NCBI GenBank assembly: GCA_963973455.1
Contig: CAXAZF010000001.1
Coordinates: 124,001 to 188,000 of the forward strand
Source: Marixanthomonas sp002364245
GTDB taxonomy: Bacteria > Bacteroidota > Bacteroidia > Flavobacteriales > Flavobacteriaceae
DNA: 64,000 nucleotides
Direction of reading: 5' to 3'
In this document: piece by piece, positions 49,742-58,767 of the stretch
Layout: every line of letters begins with the position of its first letter
Position numbering within the stretch: position 1 is the stretch's first letter
Notes under the pieces: generated by a model
The model's input: the letters and a program-made list of their open reading frames with translations, nothing else
Database searches by the model: none
What the model was told of the DNA's origin: nothing
Translations under genes and position numbers: made by a program

Positions 49742-51538
49742 ATGAAAAAACTTTTACTCTTTCTTACGCTTCTTTTCAGCTTCCTTTTATTAGGTGTTCC
49801 TTATGTTTATGCACAATCTGAAAAGGATTCCATAAAACCAGTTGATGAAAGTAAACTTCCAAGTAAAAAGCGAGTAATAGACGATAGTGCTTATTATTCA
49901 TCTAACCCTTATACAGACTATAACGAAGCATATTATAGGGTAAACAGACTTAATGAACAAGTAGGCCTGCCCCCAAGACAATTTAATTTAAGAACACCAC
50001 AGGCAGCATTAGAACATTTTATTTTAAAATCCCGCAGCGGAAAATATGAGGAAGCTCTTTATGCTTTAAACTTAAATTTATTACCCCAAAACACAACAAA
50101 AGAAGAAGCTGCAATCTTAGCTGAAAAACTATATTTTGTCATTAATCAGCGGGTTAATATCGATTGGGATGGCCTTTCCGATCGTCCCGATGGGCAAATT
50201 GATATCAGCACAACCACTAATCAAGCCATTGCGGGAAAACCGAGAAGGAGCGTTGTTTTTGGAGAAGTAGAATTGGGCGAACGGGATATCGTTATGCGTG
50301 TACAGCGCATTAGATATGAAGAATATGGAGCGCTTTGGCTTATTTCGGCCAATACAGTTGAAAACATTGAGTCTTTATACGAAGAATATGGTCCTAGAAA
50401 ATTGGACAAAATGATGCCCGAGTGGTCTCGTATTCATTTTTTAGGATTTCAAGTTTGGAAATTGTTCGGCATTATCCTTCTGTTATTTATAGCTTGGTTT
50501 TTTGGCAAGTTTGTCACCTACTTAATGCGAAAAATACTTCGTAAATCAAAGAGAACATGGATTAGGCATATTGCGAATAAACTCGCAAGACCTGCCGGTA
50601 TCTTATTTGGAACACTGTTTTTCTACATACTCTTAGACAACCTTATTTCTCTTTCTGGAGGGTTTGCCAATATTGTTTATACCAGTTTAATTATCCTCAT
50701 CATAGGTTCCATCACTTGGTTTATTACCAGTTTTGTTGACTATTTAATGACTTACATTGCTGAAAATAAAATTGGTGATGTTTCAGAAGAAGAAAACGAA
50801 GAGGCCCGGAAGATGCTTACTTACATTTCGGTAGCAAGAAGAATAGTGACCTTTTTGGTTGTTGTTATTGGTGGATATATCATCATTTCACAATTCAGGG
50901 CATTAGAAAAAGTGGGTATTTCCTTGTTGGCTTCAGCTGGTGTAGCAACGGTAATTTTAGGTATTGCAGCACAAAACACCTTAGGAAATATCTTCGCCGG
51001 TCTACAAATAGCTATTACAAAACCAGTTCGTGTAGGTGATACTGTTATTATTAAAGACGATTGGGGCAATGTTGAAGAAATTGGCTTTACATATATGGTG
51101 GTCCGTACTTGGGATTTAAGACGATTAGTAGTTCCTTTAAAGTTTGTAATATCAAATATTTTTGAGAATTGGTCCATGACCAGTTCGCATCAAATACGGC
51201 CTATTTTCTTGTATGCAGATTATCGGGTTGATGTTGCAAAAATACGTTCGGAATTTGAAAAAATGCTCGAAGCAGAAGAAGATTGGGATGAAGACAATCC
51301 AGCTGTAGTTGAAGTGGTCGATATGACCGAAGAATCTGTAAAACTAAGGGCGCTCTGTAGTGCTAAAGATGCTAAAACAACGTGGAAACTACATTGTGCA
51401 CTGCGAGAAAAACTCATCGCATACATTTGTCAATTAGAAGATGGAATTTATCTTTCCAGAACTCGTGTGGATATTTCAAACCGTTCGGAAAACAGAAGAA
51501 ATAACCAAAACATTTCTTCTGAAGGTAACGATAATTAA
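49742..51538 (+). CDS. MscS-family mechanosensitive ion channel
   Basis: The 598-residue protein has a signal peptide (1-25, ending VYAQ), a periplasmic N-terminal domain (about 30-235) and several transmembrane helices (about 240-415). The pore-lining MscS helix carries the ALEKVGISLLASAGVATVILGIAAQNTLG motif, followed by the beta domain with KPVRVGDTVIIKDDWG. It releases solutes on osmotic downshock. I chose the ATG at 49742 because it gives a clean signal peptide; the frame extends to 49712. The cytoplasmic tail ends in an Asn/Arg-rich segment. Confidence 0.93.
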   Translation: MKKLLLFLTLLFSFLLLGVPYVYAQSEKDSIKPVDESKLPSKKRVIDDSAYYSSNPYTDYNEAYYRVNRLNEQVGLPPRQFNLRTPQAALEHFILKSRSGKYEEALYALNLNLLPQNTTKEEAAILAEKLYFVINQRVNIDWDGLSDRPDGQIDISTTTNQAIAGKPRRSVVFGEVELGERDIVMRVQRIRYEEYGALWLISANTVENIESLYEEYGPRKLDKMMPEWSRIHFLGFQVWKLFGIILLLFIAWFFGKFVTYLMRKILRKSKRTWIRHIANKLARPAGILFGTLFFYILLDNLISLSGGFANIVYTSLIILIIGSITWFITSFVDYLMTYIAENKIGDVSEEENEEARKMLTYISVARRIVTFLVVVIGGYIIISQFRALEKVGISLLASAGVATVILGIAAQNTLGNIFAGLQIAITKPVRVGDTVIIKDDWGNVEEIGFTYMVVRTWDLRRLVVPLKFVISNIFENWSMTSSHQIRPIFLYADYRVDVAKIRSEFEKMLEAEEDWDEDNPAVVEVVDMTEESVKLRALCSAKDAKTTWKLHCALREKLIAYICQLEDGIYLSRTRVDISNRSENRRNNQNISSEGNDN

Positions 51539-51586
51539 AATATTCCTAAATCAACAACCCGCTTCGTAATTTACCTTGAAAACCGT

Positions 51587-51594
51587 TACCTTTG
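51587..51594 (+). promoter_or_regulatory. -7 box TACCTTTG for the Gfo/Idh operon
   Basis: An exact TAnnTTTG match, 15 bases before the ATG at 51610. Predicted leader about 11 bases. It heads the gene series from the oxidoreductase onward. Confidence 0.6.
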
Positions 51595-51609
51595 CAAAAA
51601 AAGAAGCTG

Positions 51610-52578
51610 ATGCTAAAAGCCGGAGTGTTAGGTGCCGGGCACCTTGGAAAAATTCATTTAAAATTACTGGAGCAATCTACTAAATATGAACTGGTAGGTT
51701 TTTACGATAAAGACAAAGAAGCTTCAGAAAAAGTAGCATCTGAATTTGGCTATAAAAGCTTCCCTTCTATGGAAGCTTTAATTGAAGCCTGTGATATGGT
51801 CGATGTAGTAACACCTACTTTATATCATTTTGATGCTGCAAAAAAAGTAATTGAGGCAGGTAAACATTTGTTTATCGAAAAACCGATTACCCATACGGTT
51901 CCTGAAGCTGAAGCATTGTTGGAGTTAGCAAAAATTCACAACGTCAAAGGACAAGTTGGGCAGGTGGAACGCTTTAATCCTGCGTTTATGTCGGTAAACC
52001 ATAAGATTAAAAACCCGATGTTTATCGAATCGCACCGCTTGGCAGAATTTAATCCGCGCGGTACAGATGTTTCGGTTGTGTTGGATTTAATGATTCACGA
52101 TATCGATGCCATTTTAAGCGTTGTAAAATCCAAAGTAAAAGAAATTCACGCCAGTGGTGTTTCAGTTATTAGTGAAACACCCGACATTGCCAATGCCCGA
52201 ATCGAGTTTGAAAACGGTTGTGTCGCCAACCTTACGGCTAGCCGAATTTCAATGAAAAAAATGCGAAAAGCACGATTTTTTCAGCGTGATGCTTACATTT
52301 CTGTCGATTTTCTAGAGAAGAAATGTGAAGTGGTGAAAATGAAGGACGCCCCAAAAACACCGGATGATTTTGCAATGATTCTTACCAATGCAGAAGGGAT
52401 TAAAAAACAAATCTATTTCGACAATCCTAAAGTAGATAACAACAACGCTATTTTAGACGAATTAGAAACCTTTGCCGATTCAATAAACAACAACACAACC
52501 CCAATTGTAAGTTTAGAACAAGGCACCGAAGCATTGCGAGTGGCGATGCAAATAATTTCAAATTTTAAAACATTATAA
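51610..52578 (+). CDS. Gfo/Idh/MocA-family NAD(P)-dependent oxidoreductase
   Basis: The 322-residue cytoplasmic protein has an N-terminal Rossmann domain (KAGVLGAGHLGKIHL, GxGxxG type), the EKP motif (FIEKPITHTVPEA) that carries the catalytic Lys, and a C-terminal alpha/beta domain with DLMIHDIDAI. It oxidises or reduces a sugar or related small molecule with NAD(P). The ATG at 51610 was chosen because the longer frame starts inside the -7 box. It is followed after five bases by a 3-hydroxybutyryl-CoA dehydrogenase gene; the substrate is unknown. Confidence 0.92.
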   Translation: MLKAGVLGAGHLGKIHLKLLEQSTKYELVGFYDKDKEASEKVASEFGYKSFPSMEALIEACDMVDVVTPTLYHFDAAKKVIEAGKHLFIEKPITHTVPEAEALLELAKIHNVKGQVGQVERFNPAFMSVNHKIKNPMFIESHRLAEFNPRGTDVSVVLDLMIHDIDAILSVVKSKVKEIHASGVSVISETPDIANARIEFENGCVANLTASRISMKKMRKARFFQRDAYISVDFLEKKCEVVKMKDAPKTPDDFAMILTNAEGIKKQIYFDNPKVDNNNAILDELETFADSINNNTTPIVSLEQGTEALRVAMQIISNFKTL

Positions 52579-52583
52579 ATACT

Positions 52584-53474
52584 ATGAAAAATATAGCAGT
52601 AATTGGAGCAGGAACGATGGGAAATGGAATAGCCCACACGTTTGCACAAAGCGATTATAAAGTACAATTAATTGATATCTCGCAAGACTCTTTAGACAGA
52701 GGAATGGCTACTATCACCAAAAATTTGGATAGAATGGTCGCTAAAGAAAAGATAAGCGAAGATGACAAAAAACGTACCCTTGCTAATATTACCACATATA
52801 CCAACCTAGAGGATGGCGTAGAGTATGCCAGTTTAGTAGTTGAAGCAGCCACTGAAAATTTAGATTTAAAATTAAAGATTTTTAAAGATCTTGATAAATT
52901 CTGTTCAGATGATACCATCCTAGCTAGTAATACTTCTTCTATTTCTATTACTGAAATTGCTGCGGTAACGTCACGTCCAGAAATGGTAATCGGGATGCAC
53001 TTTATGAACCCTGTGCCAATTATGAAGTTGGTTGAAATTATTAAAGGCTACAGCACAAGTACTGAAACCTACAACACAGTTGAAGAGCTTTCAAAAAAAT
53101 TGAATAAAGTACCTGTAGAAGTAAATGATTACCCAGGCTTTGTCGCCAACCGTATTTTAATGCCAATGATCAACGAAGCAGTTGAAACACTTTATAATGG
53201 TGTTGCTGGCGTTGAAGAAATTGATACCGTAATGAAACTGGGAATGGCACACCCGATGGGACCATTACAATTAGCTGATTTTATTGGGCTGGACGTTTGT
53301 CTTTCTATTTTGAACGTAATGTACGACGGATTTAAAAACCCAAAATACGCACCGTGCCCATTATTGGTTAATATGGTGATGGCAGGAAAAATGGGAGTGA
53401 AAAGCGGAGAAGGTTTTTACGATTATGCCGAAAGCAGAAAAGCAGAAACCGTATCAAAACAGTTTGCTAAGTAA
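52584..53474 (+). CDS. 3-hydroxybutyryl-CoA dehydrogenase
   Basis: The 296-residue enzyme has a Rossmann NAD-binding domain (NIAVIGAGTMGNGIAHTFAQ), the substrate region LASNTSSISITEIA and MIGMHFMNPVPIMKLVEII with the catalytic His and Glu, and the C-terminal helical domain (ANRILMPMINEAVETL, HPMGPLQLADFIGLD). It interconverts acetoacetyl-CoA and 3-hydroxybutyryl-CoA in fatty acid or butanoate metabolism. It lies in a same-strand group with a Gfo/Idh oxidoreductase and DUF1015 protein, a grouping I recall as common in flavobacteria. Confidence 0.94.
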   Translation: MKNIAVIGAGTMGNGIAHTFAQSDYKVQLIDISQDSLDRGMATITKNLDRMVAKEKISEDDKKRTLANITTYTNLEDGVEYASLVVEAATENLDLKLKIFKDLDKFCSDDTILASNTSSISITEIAAVTSRPEMVIGMHFMNPVPIMKLVEIIKGYSTSTETYNTVEELSKKLNKVPVEVNDYPGFVANRILMPMINEAVETLYNGVAGVEEIDTVMKLGMAHPMGPLQLADFIGLDVCLSILNVMYDGFKNPKYAPCPLLVNMVMAGKMGVKSGEGFYDYAESRKAETVSKQFAK

Positions 53475-53510
53475 TTTTTCTTGCTAATCCAAAAATTGAA
53501 GTCCTAAACC

Positions 53511-53542
53511 GGGCTCTAAGCTGAGTCGAAGAGCCTTTTTTA
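53511..53542 (+). terminator. Hairpin/terminator with repeat-like core after the CoA dehydrogenase
   Basis: GGCTCT and AGAGCC pair around AAGCTGAGTCGA and are followed by TTTTTTAT. The loop sequence has a GAGTCGAAGAG core that resembles dispersed TCGA-rich repeats known in some flavobacterial genomes; only one copy is seen here. Confidence 0.6.
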
Positions 53543-53549
53543 TAAAAAC

Positions 53550-54788
53550 ATGGCAAAAATAATCCCTTTTAAAGCTGTACGTCCTACCCGTGATAAAGTG
53601 AGTCTTATTGCTGCACGGTCTTACGACAGTTATACCCCAGAACAAAGGGAATCACGCCTTCGGGATAATCCGTTTTCGTTTTTGCACATTGTAAATCCTG
53701 GTTATAAATACCACAAAGAAATTTCTGGAGAGCAACGTTATTCGTTGGTTAGAAACCGCTATCAGGAATTTAAAGAAGATGGTGTTTTTATGGAAGATGA
53801 AAAAGCTAGTTTTTACATCTATAAAATTGTAAACCGGGATGGTCTTGAATTTAACGGAATCGTCGCTGCAGCCAGCACGGAAGACTACAAGAATAACGTC
53901 ATAAAAAAACACGAGGAAACGCTTCAATACAAAGAAGTGGTTTTTAAAGAATACTTAAAGACAGTCGGATTTAACGCTGAAGCGGTGCTTCTCACCCATC
54001 CTGACAATGAAGATCTTTCGGGGATTGTAAGCAACGTAATGGAAACCCGCGCTGAGTATGAGTTTACTACTACGTATCGCGACACACATTATTTATGGAA
54101 TGTAGATGATGAAGCTACGGTTTCAAAAATTCAAGAAGTGTTTTCCGAAATGGGAAGTCTTTATATTGCAGATGGTCATCACCGTAGTGCGTCTTCTTTT
54201 TTATTGGCTGAAGATTTAAAGGAAGATAATGATAATCACACCGGAAACGAGCCATATAACTACTTTATGAGTTATTTAATTCCGGAGAGTGATTTAAAAA
54301 TTTATGAATTCAATCGTTTGGTGAAGGATCTTAACGGACTGAGCAAAGAAGAGTTTTTAATTCAGCTAGATGCGATGTTCCGAATTGAAAATAGAGGTTT
54401 AGAATATTATAAACCCACTCAAAAACAGAATTTCAGTATGTATTTGGATGGTGAATTCTATTCACTGTATCTTCGGAAAAAAAGCTACACCATCAACAAC
54501 GCGCTCGATGCGTTGGATGCCCAAATTTTGTTTACCACTATTTTAAAGCCAATTTTAGGCATTGAAGATTTGCGTAACGACCAACGCATAAAATACACCG
54601 ATGGTAAAAGCGATATGGCCTACGTACAGACCGTTGTGGACACCGGCGAGTTTACGGTAGGCTTCGGTCTATTACCAGTTCGTGTTTCTGAAATGAAGAA
54701 AATTGCAGATGAAGGGTTAAAAATGCCACCAAAAACCACCTTCGTATTACCCAAATTACGCAGCGGAGTCACTATTTACGAGTTTTAG
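53550..54788 (+). CDS. DUF1015-family protein
   Basis: This 412-residue cytoplasmic protein matches DUF1015, with KAVRPTRDKVSLIAARSYDSYTPEQRESRLRDNPFSFLHI at the N-terminus and the conserved IADGHHRSASS motif in the middle. The family has no firmly established reaction; genome-context annotations link some members to serine or amino acid metabolism, which I would not assert here. It begins eight bases after a terminator hairpin and is followed by the PLP-homeostasis gene. Confidence 0.92.
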   Translation: MAKIIPFKAVRPTRDKVSLIAARSYDSYTPEQRESRLRDNPFSFLHIVNPGYKYHKEISGEQRYSLVRNRYQEFKEDGVFMEDEKASFYIYKIVNRDGLEFNGIVAAASTEDYKNNVIKKHEETLQYKEVVFKEYLKTVGFNAEAVLLTHPDNEDLSGIVSNVMETRAEYEFTTTYRDTHYLWNVDDEATVSKIQEVFSEMGSLYIADGHHRSASSFLLAEDLKEDNDNHTGNEPYNYFMSYLIPESDLKIYEFNRLVKDLNGLSKEEFLIQLDAMFRIENRGLEYYKPTQKQNFSMYLDGEFYSLYLRKKSYTINNALDALDAQILFTTILKPILGIEDLRNDQRIKYTDGKSDMAYVQTVVDTGEFTVGFGLLPVRVSEMKKIADEGLKMPPKTTFVLPKLRSGVTIYEF

Positions 54789-54856
54789 ATTGTTTAACAA
54801 ACTTTAGTTTTTACTAAAACTTCCTATTTGTATTTTACTGAAGAAAAGAGAACGTT

Positions 54857-55510
54857 ATGAGTATTTCAGAAAAAATAAAATCATTTAAAGAACAATTGCC
54901 CGAAGATGTAACGTTGGTTGCTGTTTCAAAAACAAAGCCCGTTTCAGAAATTATGGAGGCCTATAACACCGGCCACCGTATTTTTGGTGAGAACAAGGTG
55001 CAAGAAATGGAAAGCAAATGGCAGGAAATGCCTAAGGACATTGAGTGGCATATGATTGGTCATGTACAACGCAACAAAGTGAAATATATGGCACCGTTTG
55101 TGAGTTTAATTCACTCGGTGGACAGCAAACGATTATTAAAAGAAATTAATAAACGTGCAAAGAACGAAGAACGCGTTATTGATTGTCTGCTTCAGATTAA
55201 AATCGCTGAAGAGGACAGTAAGTATGGCCTCGATAAAGAAGAGGCTTTAGAATTGTTAGCTTCGGAAGCCTTTCAGAAGTATGAAAACGTGAATGTTATC
55301 GGTTTAATGGGAATGGCTACCTTTACCGATGATGAAAAGCAAATTGCTGCAGAATTTCAGAAACTAAAAACCATTTACGACAACATAAAAGAAGAATATA
55401 ATTTCACAAAGCTTTCTATAGGTATGAGTGGTGATTATAAAATTGCCATTGAAAAAGGAAGTAATTTGGTACGCGTGGGAAGTGCTATTTTTGGTGAACG
55501 GAATTACTAA
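54857..55510 (+). CDS. YggS-family PLP-binding protein
   Basis: The 217-residue cytoplasmic protein binds pyridoxal phosphate and controls PLP and amino acid balance. The PLP Lys is K25 in VAVSKTKP. Other conserved segments are FGENKVQEME, WHMIGHVQRNKVKYM and GMSGDYKIAIEKGSNLVRVGSAIFGE. It has no catalytic activity known. A partial -7-like box (TATTTTAC) lies in the 68-base upstream gap. Confidence 0.95.
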   Translation: MSISEKIKSFKEQLPEDVTLVAVSKTKPVSEIMEAYNTGHRIFGENKVQEMESKWQEMPKDIEWHMIGHVQRNKVKYMAPFVSLIHSVDSKRLLKEINKRAKNEERVIDCLLQIKIAEEDSKYGLDKEEALELLASEAFQKYENVNVIGLMGMATFTDDEKQIAAEFQKLKTIYDNIKEEYNFTKLSIGMSGDYKIAIEKGSNLVRVGSAIFGERNY

Positions 55511-55556
55511 TAACCATATTACAATTTATATTCAGTAAAAAAGGAGAATAAGATAC

Positions 55557-56936
55557 ATGTACGCTATTTTAGATATTGAAACAACCGGTGGAAAGTACAA
55601 TGAAGAAGGCATTACTGAAATAGCAATTTACCGTTTTGATGGTCATGAAATTGTAGATCAATTTAGTAGTTTGGTCAACCCAGAGCGCAGTATTCAGCCC
55701 TTTGTGGTAAATTTAACCGGCATTAACAACCAAATGCTACGCAATGCACCTAAGTTTTATGAAGTGGCAAAACGCATCATTGAAATCACCGAAGACTGTA
55801 TTTTAGTAGCTCACAACGCCAAGTTTGATAATCGAATACTAACCACTGAGTTTGACCGATTAGGCTACACCTATTCAAAAAAAACGCTCTGCACAGTAGA
55901 GTTATCTAAAAAGCTAATTCCCAACCTTCCTTCCTATAGCCTTGGAAAATTAGTTAAATCATTGGGCATTCCACTTACCGACAGACATAGAGCGCAAGGC
56001 GATGCAAAAGCTACTGTTACACTTTTTAAAATGTTGCTGAATAAGGATACTTCCAAAAATATAATCGAGGCGGCTGTTCGTAAAAACCCAAAACGCCAGT
56101 TAGAGCCCAAATTACTCGATTTTATAGCAGAAGCACCTACCGAAACTGGCGTGTACTACATGCACCGCGAGGATGGCAAAATAATCTATATTGGGAAAAG
56201 CAAAAACATAAAAAAAAGGCTTACACAGCATTTCACTTCAGATAACAGAAAATCGAAACGCATACAATTGGAAGTTGCCAGTGTAAGCTATGAAAAAACC
56301 GGAAGCGACCTAATTGCCCAATTAAAAGAAAGCGAAGAAATTAAACGTAACAAACCCATTTATAACCGAGCACAGCGTAAAACGCTGTTCAATAATCAGC
56401 TTACTTCCTTTAAAGATGACAATGGATATATTAATCTGGCAATTGAAAAGGCAGACGGCAGAAAAAAAGCAATAACAACCTTTACCAATTACCAACAAGC
56501 CAAAGCTGTTCTTTTTAAAATTACTGAAGACTATAGGCTCTGTCAAAAATTAAACGGTTTGCACAAAACACAAGGCAACTGTTTTCAATATAGTATAAAG
56601 GAATGCAACGGGGCTTGCATAAAAGAAGAGCCGCCAAAAGATTATAATGAACGTGTTCAACAGTTTATAGATGAAAAAAACTATAAAAATCAACACATGC
56701 TTATTATTGACCGTGGCCGGGATGTTGAGGAGCGATCGGTTGTTTTAATAGAAGATGGACAGTACAAAGGCTTCGGGTATTTTAGCTTAAACCATCAAAT
56801 AACCAATCCAGATATTCTAAAAACCCTTATCAACCCGATGCAAAACAACCGGGATGTACAGCATATTATTCAAAACTACCTTCGGAAGAATAAAAAACTC
56901 AAAATTGTAAATCTAGCGAACAATGCTATTAATTAA
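55557..56936 (+). CDS. DnaQ-type exonuclease fused to GIY-YIG (UvrC/Cho-like) nuclease
   Basis: The 459-residue protein has an N-terminal DnaQ-type 3'-5' exonuclease domain (about 1-165: Exo I DIETTG at 3-8, HNAKFDNRIL, HRAQGDAKAT). A GIY-YIG nuclease domain follows (about 195-275: GVYYMHREDGKIIYIGKSKNIKKRLTQHF) as in UvrC and Cho. A UvrC-like Cys cluster (NCFQYSIKECNGACIK) lies further on. Such fusions can incise and trim damaged DNA, so it may be an alternative to UvrC, but I have no direct evidence for its lesion. AAGGAG upstream is an unusual Shine-Dalgarno-like match in this window. Confidence 0.92.
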   Translation: MYAILDIETTGGKYNEEGITEIAIYRFDGHEIVDQFSSLVNPERSIQPFVVNLTGINNQMLRNAPKFYEVAKRIIEITEDCILVAHNAKFDNRILTTEFDRLGYTYSKKTLCTVELSKKLIPNLPSYSLGKLVKSLGIPLTDRHRAQGDAKATVTLFKMLLNKDTSKNIIEAAVRKNPKRQLEPKLLDFIAEAPTETGVYYMHREDGKIIYIGKSKNIKKRLTQHFTSDNRKSKRIQLEVASVSYEKTGSDLIAQLKESEEIKRNKPIYNRAQRKTLFNNQLTSFKDDNGYINLAIEKADGRKKAITTFTNYQQAKAVLFKITEDYRLCQKLNGLHKTQGNCFQYSIKECNGACIKEEPPKDYNERVQQFIDEKNYKNQHMLIIDRGRDVEERSVVLIEDGQYKGFGYFSLNHQITNPDILKTLINPMQNNRDVQHIIQNYLRKNKKLKIVNLANNAIN

Positions 56937-56974
56937 TTAAACTTAGTTATTTTTATGGCTAAAGATTATTTCTA

Positions 56975-57817
56975 TTGAAAACGGATAAAAGAAGTTACTG
57001 GCGACAAAAATTACACGAGATCATTGCAGAGGCAGACACCCCAATGGGTAAGTTTTTTGATGTCATCTTGCTCATCCTGATTTTACTCAGTGTTCTTTTT
57101 GTGATGATAGAAAGTGTAAAAGGCCTGCCCGAAAAAGTTTATGACGTTTTATATATAGGCGAATGGGTAATAACCATCTTCTTCACCTTTGAGTACATTG
57201 CACGAATTTTAACTGTAAAAAAACCATCAACCTATATTTTCAGTTTTTATGGGATTATTGATTTTTTATCGACTATTCCACTTTATCTTTCTTTTATATT
57301 GGTGGGAAGTAATGTATTGATTACAGTAAGAGCGCTACGGTTACTTCGAGTATTTAGAATATTAAAAATTACTCGTTACATTGGCGAAGCCAATAAATTG
57401 AAAAAAGCGCTCAACGACAGTCGGCCGAAAATCTTGGTGTTTCTTTTCGCCGTATTGATTGTAGCAGTTATTTCTGGTACACTAATGTATTTAATTGAGG
57501 GGGAAGAAAGTGGTTTTAACAGTATACCCGTGAGCGTCTATTGGTGTATTGTAACCCTTACTACTGTTGGGTTTGGGGATATCGCCCCAGTCACGCCCTT
57601 AGGGCAATTTTTAGCAACTGTTATTATGATTTTAGGTTACGGAATTATTGCTGTCCCTACAGGTATTGTGAGCGCTGAATATGCCAGCAAAAAAGATTAT
57701 GTACATGTAAACACACAATCTTGTAGAAATTGTGGTGCGCACAGACATCGTGACGATGCAAAGTTTTGTCATAAATGTGGAGAGGACCTTCATCCAGAAA
57801 ACATTAAAAAGAGTTAA
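56975..57817 (+). CDS. Voltage-gated potassium-type ion channel with C-terminal zinc ribbon
   Basis: This 280-residue membrane protein is a VIC-superfamily channel. About six helices, an S4-like basic segment (ALRLLRVFRILKITRYIGEANKL) and the pore filter TTVGFGD point to a potassium-selective channel. The C-terminus holds a zinc ribbon with two CxxC pairs (CRNCGAHRHRDDAKFCHKCGEDL). The start is TTG at 56975. A seven-codon ATG mini-ORF (56955-56978) ends with a TGA that overlaps this TTG. Homologues keep the N-terminal stretch, so the TTG start is preferred. The stop overlaps miaA by one base. Confidence 0.88.
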   Translation: MKTDKRSYWRQKLHEIIAEADTPMGKFFDVILLILILLSVLFVMIESVKGLPEKVYDVLYIGEWVITIFFTFEYIARILTVKKPSTYIFSFYGIIDFLSTIPLYLSFILVGSNVLITVRALRLLRVFRILKITRYIGEANKLKKALNDSRPKILVFLFAVLIVAVISGTLMYLIEGEESGFNSIPVSVYWCIVTLTTVGFGDIAPVTPLGQFLATVIMILGYGIIAVPTGIVSAEYASKKDYVHVNTQSCRNCGAHRHRDDAKFCHKCGEDLHPENIKKS

Positions 57818-58734
57818 TGTCTTTTCAACAACCCACCCTTATTTGTGTAGTTGGCCCAACTGCCATTGGGAAAACCAAATTAGCCATTGAACTTGCTAAA
57901 GCGTTTAATACTGAGATACTTTCAGCCGATTCTCGGCAATTTTTTAAAGAAATGACTATTGGTACCGCTGTTCCTTCTTCTGAAGAATTAGCAGCGGCCC
58001 CACATCATTTTATTCAAAATAAAACCATTTTTGAACCGTATAGCGTTGGTGATTTTGAAACAGAAGCGCTTCAGTTATTAGATTGTTTATTTTCAAACAG
58101 AAATGTAGTTGTAATGGTTGGCGGTTCAGGATTATACGTCGATGCCGTAACAAAAGGATTGGATACTTTTCCCAAGATCTCTAAAGGAACAAGAGAGCAA
58201 CTAAATTCTGAATTGGAAGAAAAGGGATTAGAGACACTTCAGAAAGAATTAAAAGAAAAAGATCCTTCGTATTTTAAAAAAGTAGATCATCAAAATCCGC
58301 ATCGTGTTATACGTGCTTTAGAAGTTATCCGTACTTCAGGGAAACCATATTCCTCTTTCTTAAATCAAGAAAAAAAAGAGCGCTCTTTTAAAACGCTGTA
58401 TGTAGGGTTAACTGCTGATCGTGAAAAAATTTACGACCGTATCAATAAACGGGTTGATATCATGATGGAAGCAGGTTTATTAGAAGAGGTTGAAAAACTA
58501 GAGCCCCATAAAAACTTAAACGCCCTCCAAACGGTTGGCTATCGTGAACTGTTTGACTATTTAAAAGGGAATAGTACCTTAGAAGAAGCTGTTTCAGAAA
58601 TAAAGAAAAATACACGCAGGTTTGCAAAACGACAAAATACTTGGTTCAAAAAAAATGAGTCCATTTTGTGGTTTGATTATGCAACTGCTACTTCAGAAAT
58701 AATTAAAACAATAAAATTAAAAAACGCCCTTTAA
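57817..58734 (+). CDS. miaA: tRNA dimethylallyltransferase MiaA
   Basis: MiaA adds an isopentenyl group to A37 of tRNAs that read codons starting with U. The 305-residue protein has the P-loop VVGPTAIGKTK at the N-terminus, DSRQFFKEMTIGTAVPS, the substrate motif GGSGLYVDA and a C-terminal TVGYRELFDYL segment, all typical. Its ATG overlaps the channel gene stop by one base (TAATG), so the two are coupled. A strong terminator follows. Confidence 0.96.
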   Translation: MSFQQPTLICVVGPTAIGKTKLAIELAKAFNTEILSADSRQFFKEMTIGTAVPSSEELAAAPHHFIQNKTIFEPYSVGDFETEALQLLDCLFSNRNVVVMVGGSGLYVDAVTKGLDTFPKISKGTREQLNSELEEKGLETLQKELKEKDPSYFKKVDHQNPHRVIRALEVIRTSGKPYSSFLNQEKKERSFKTLYVGLTADREKIYDRINKRVDIMMEAGLLEEVEKLEPHKNLNALQTVGYRELFDYLKGNSTLEEAVSEIKKNTRRFAKRQNTWFKKNESILWFDYATATSEIIKTIKLKNAL

Positions 58735-58748
58735 AAAGGGCGTTTTTT
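58721..58748. terminator. Bidirectional terminator between miaA and the response regulator gene
   Basis: AAAACGCCCT and AGGGCGTTTT form a ten-base stem with a six-base loop, flanked by A and T runs. It overlaps the miaA 3' end. Confidence 0.85.
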
Positions 58749-58767
58749 CACTTATACACTATCTTAA

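Noticed and set aside
54795..54830. Possible hairpin TTTAGT/ACTAAA between DUF1015 and YggS genes
   Set aside because: The stem is short and only A/T pairs plus one G-C; too weak to call a terminator.
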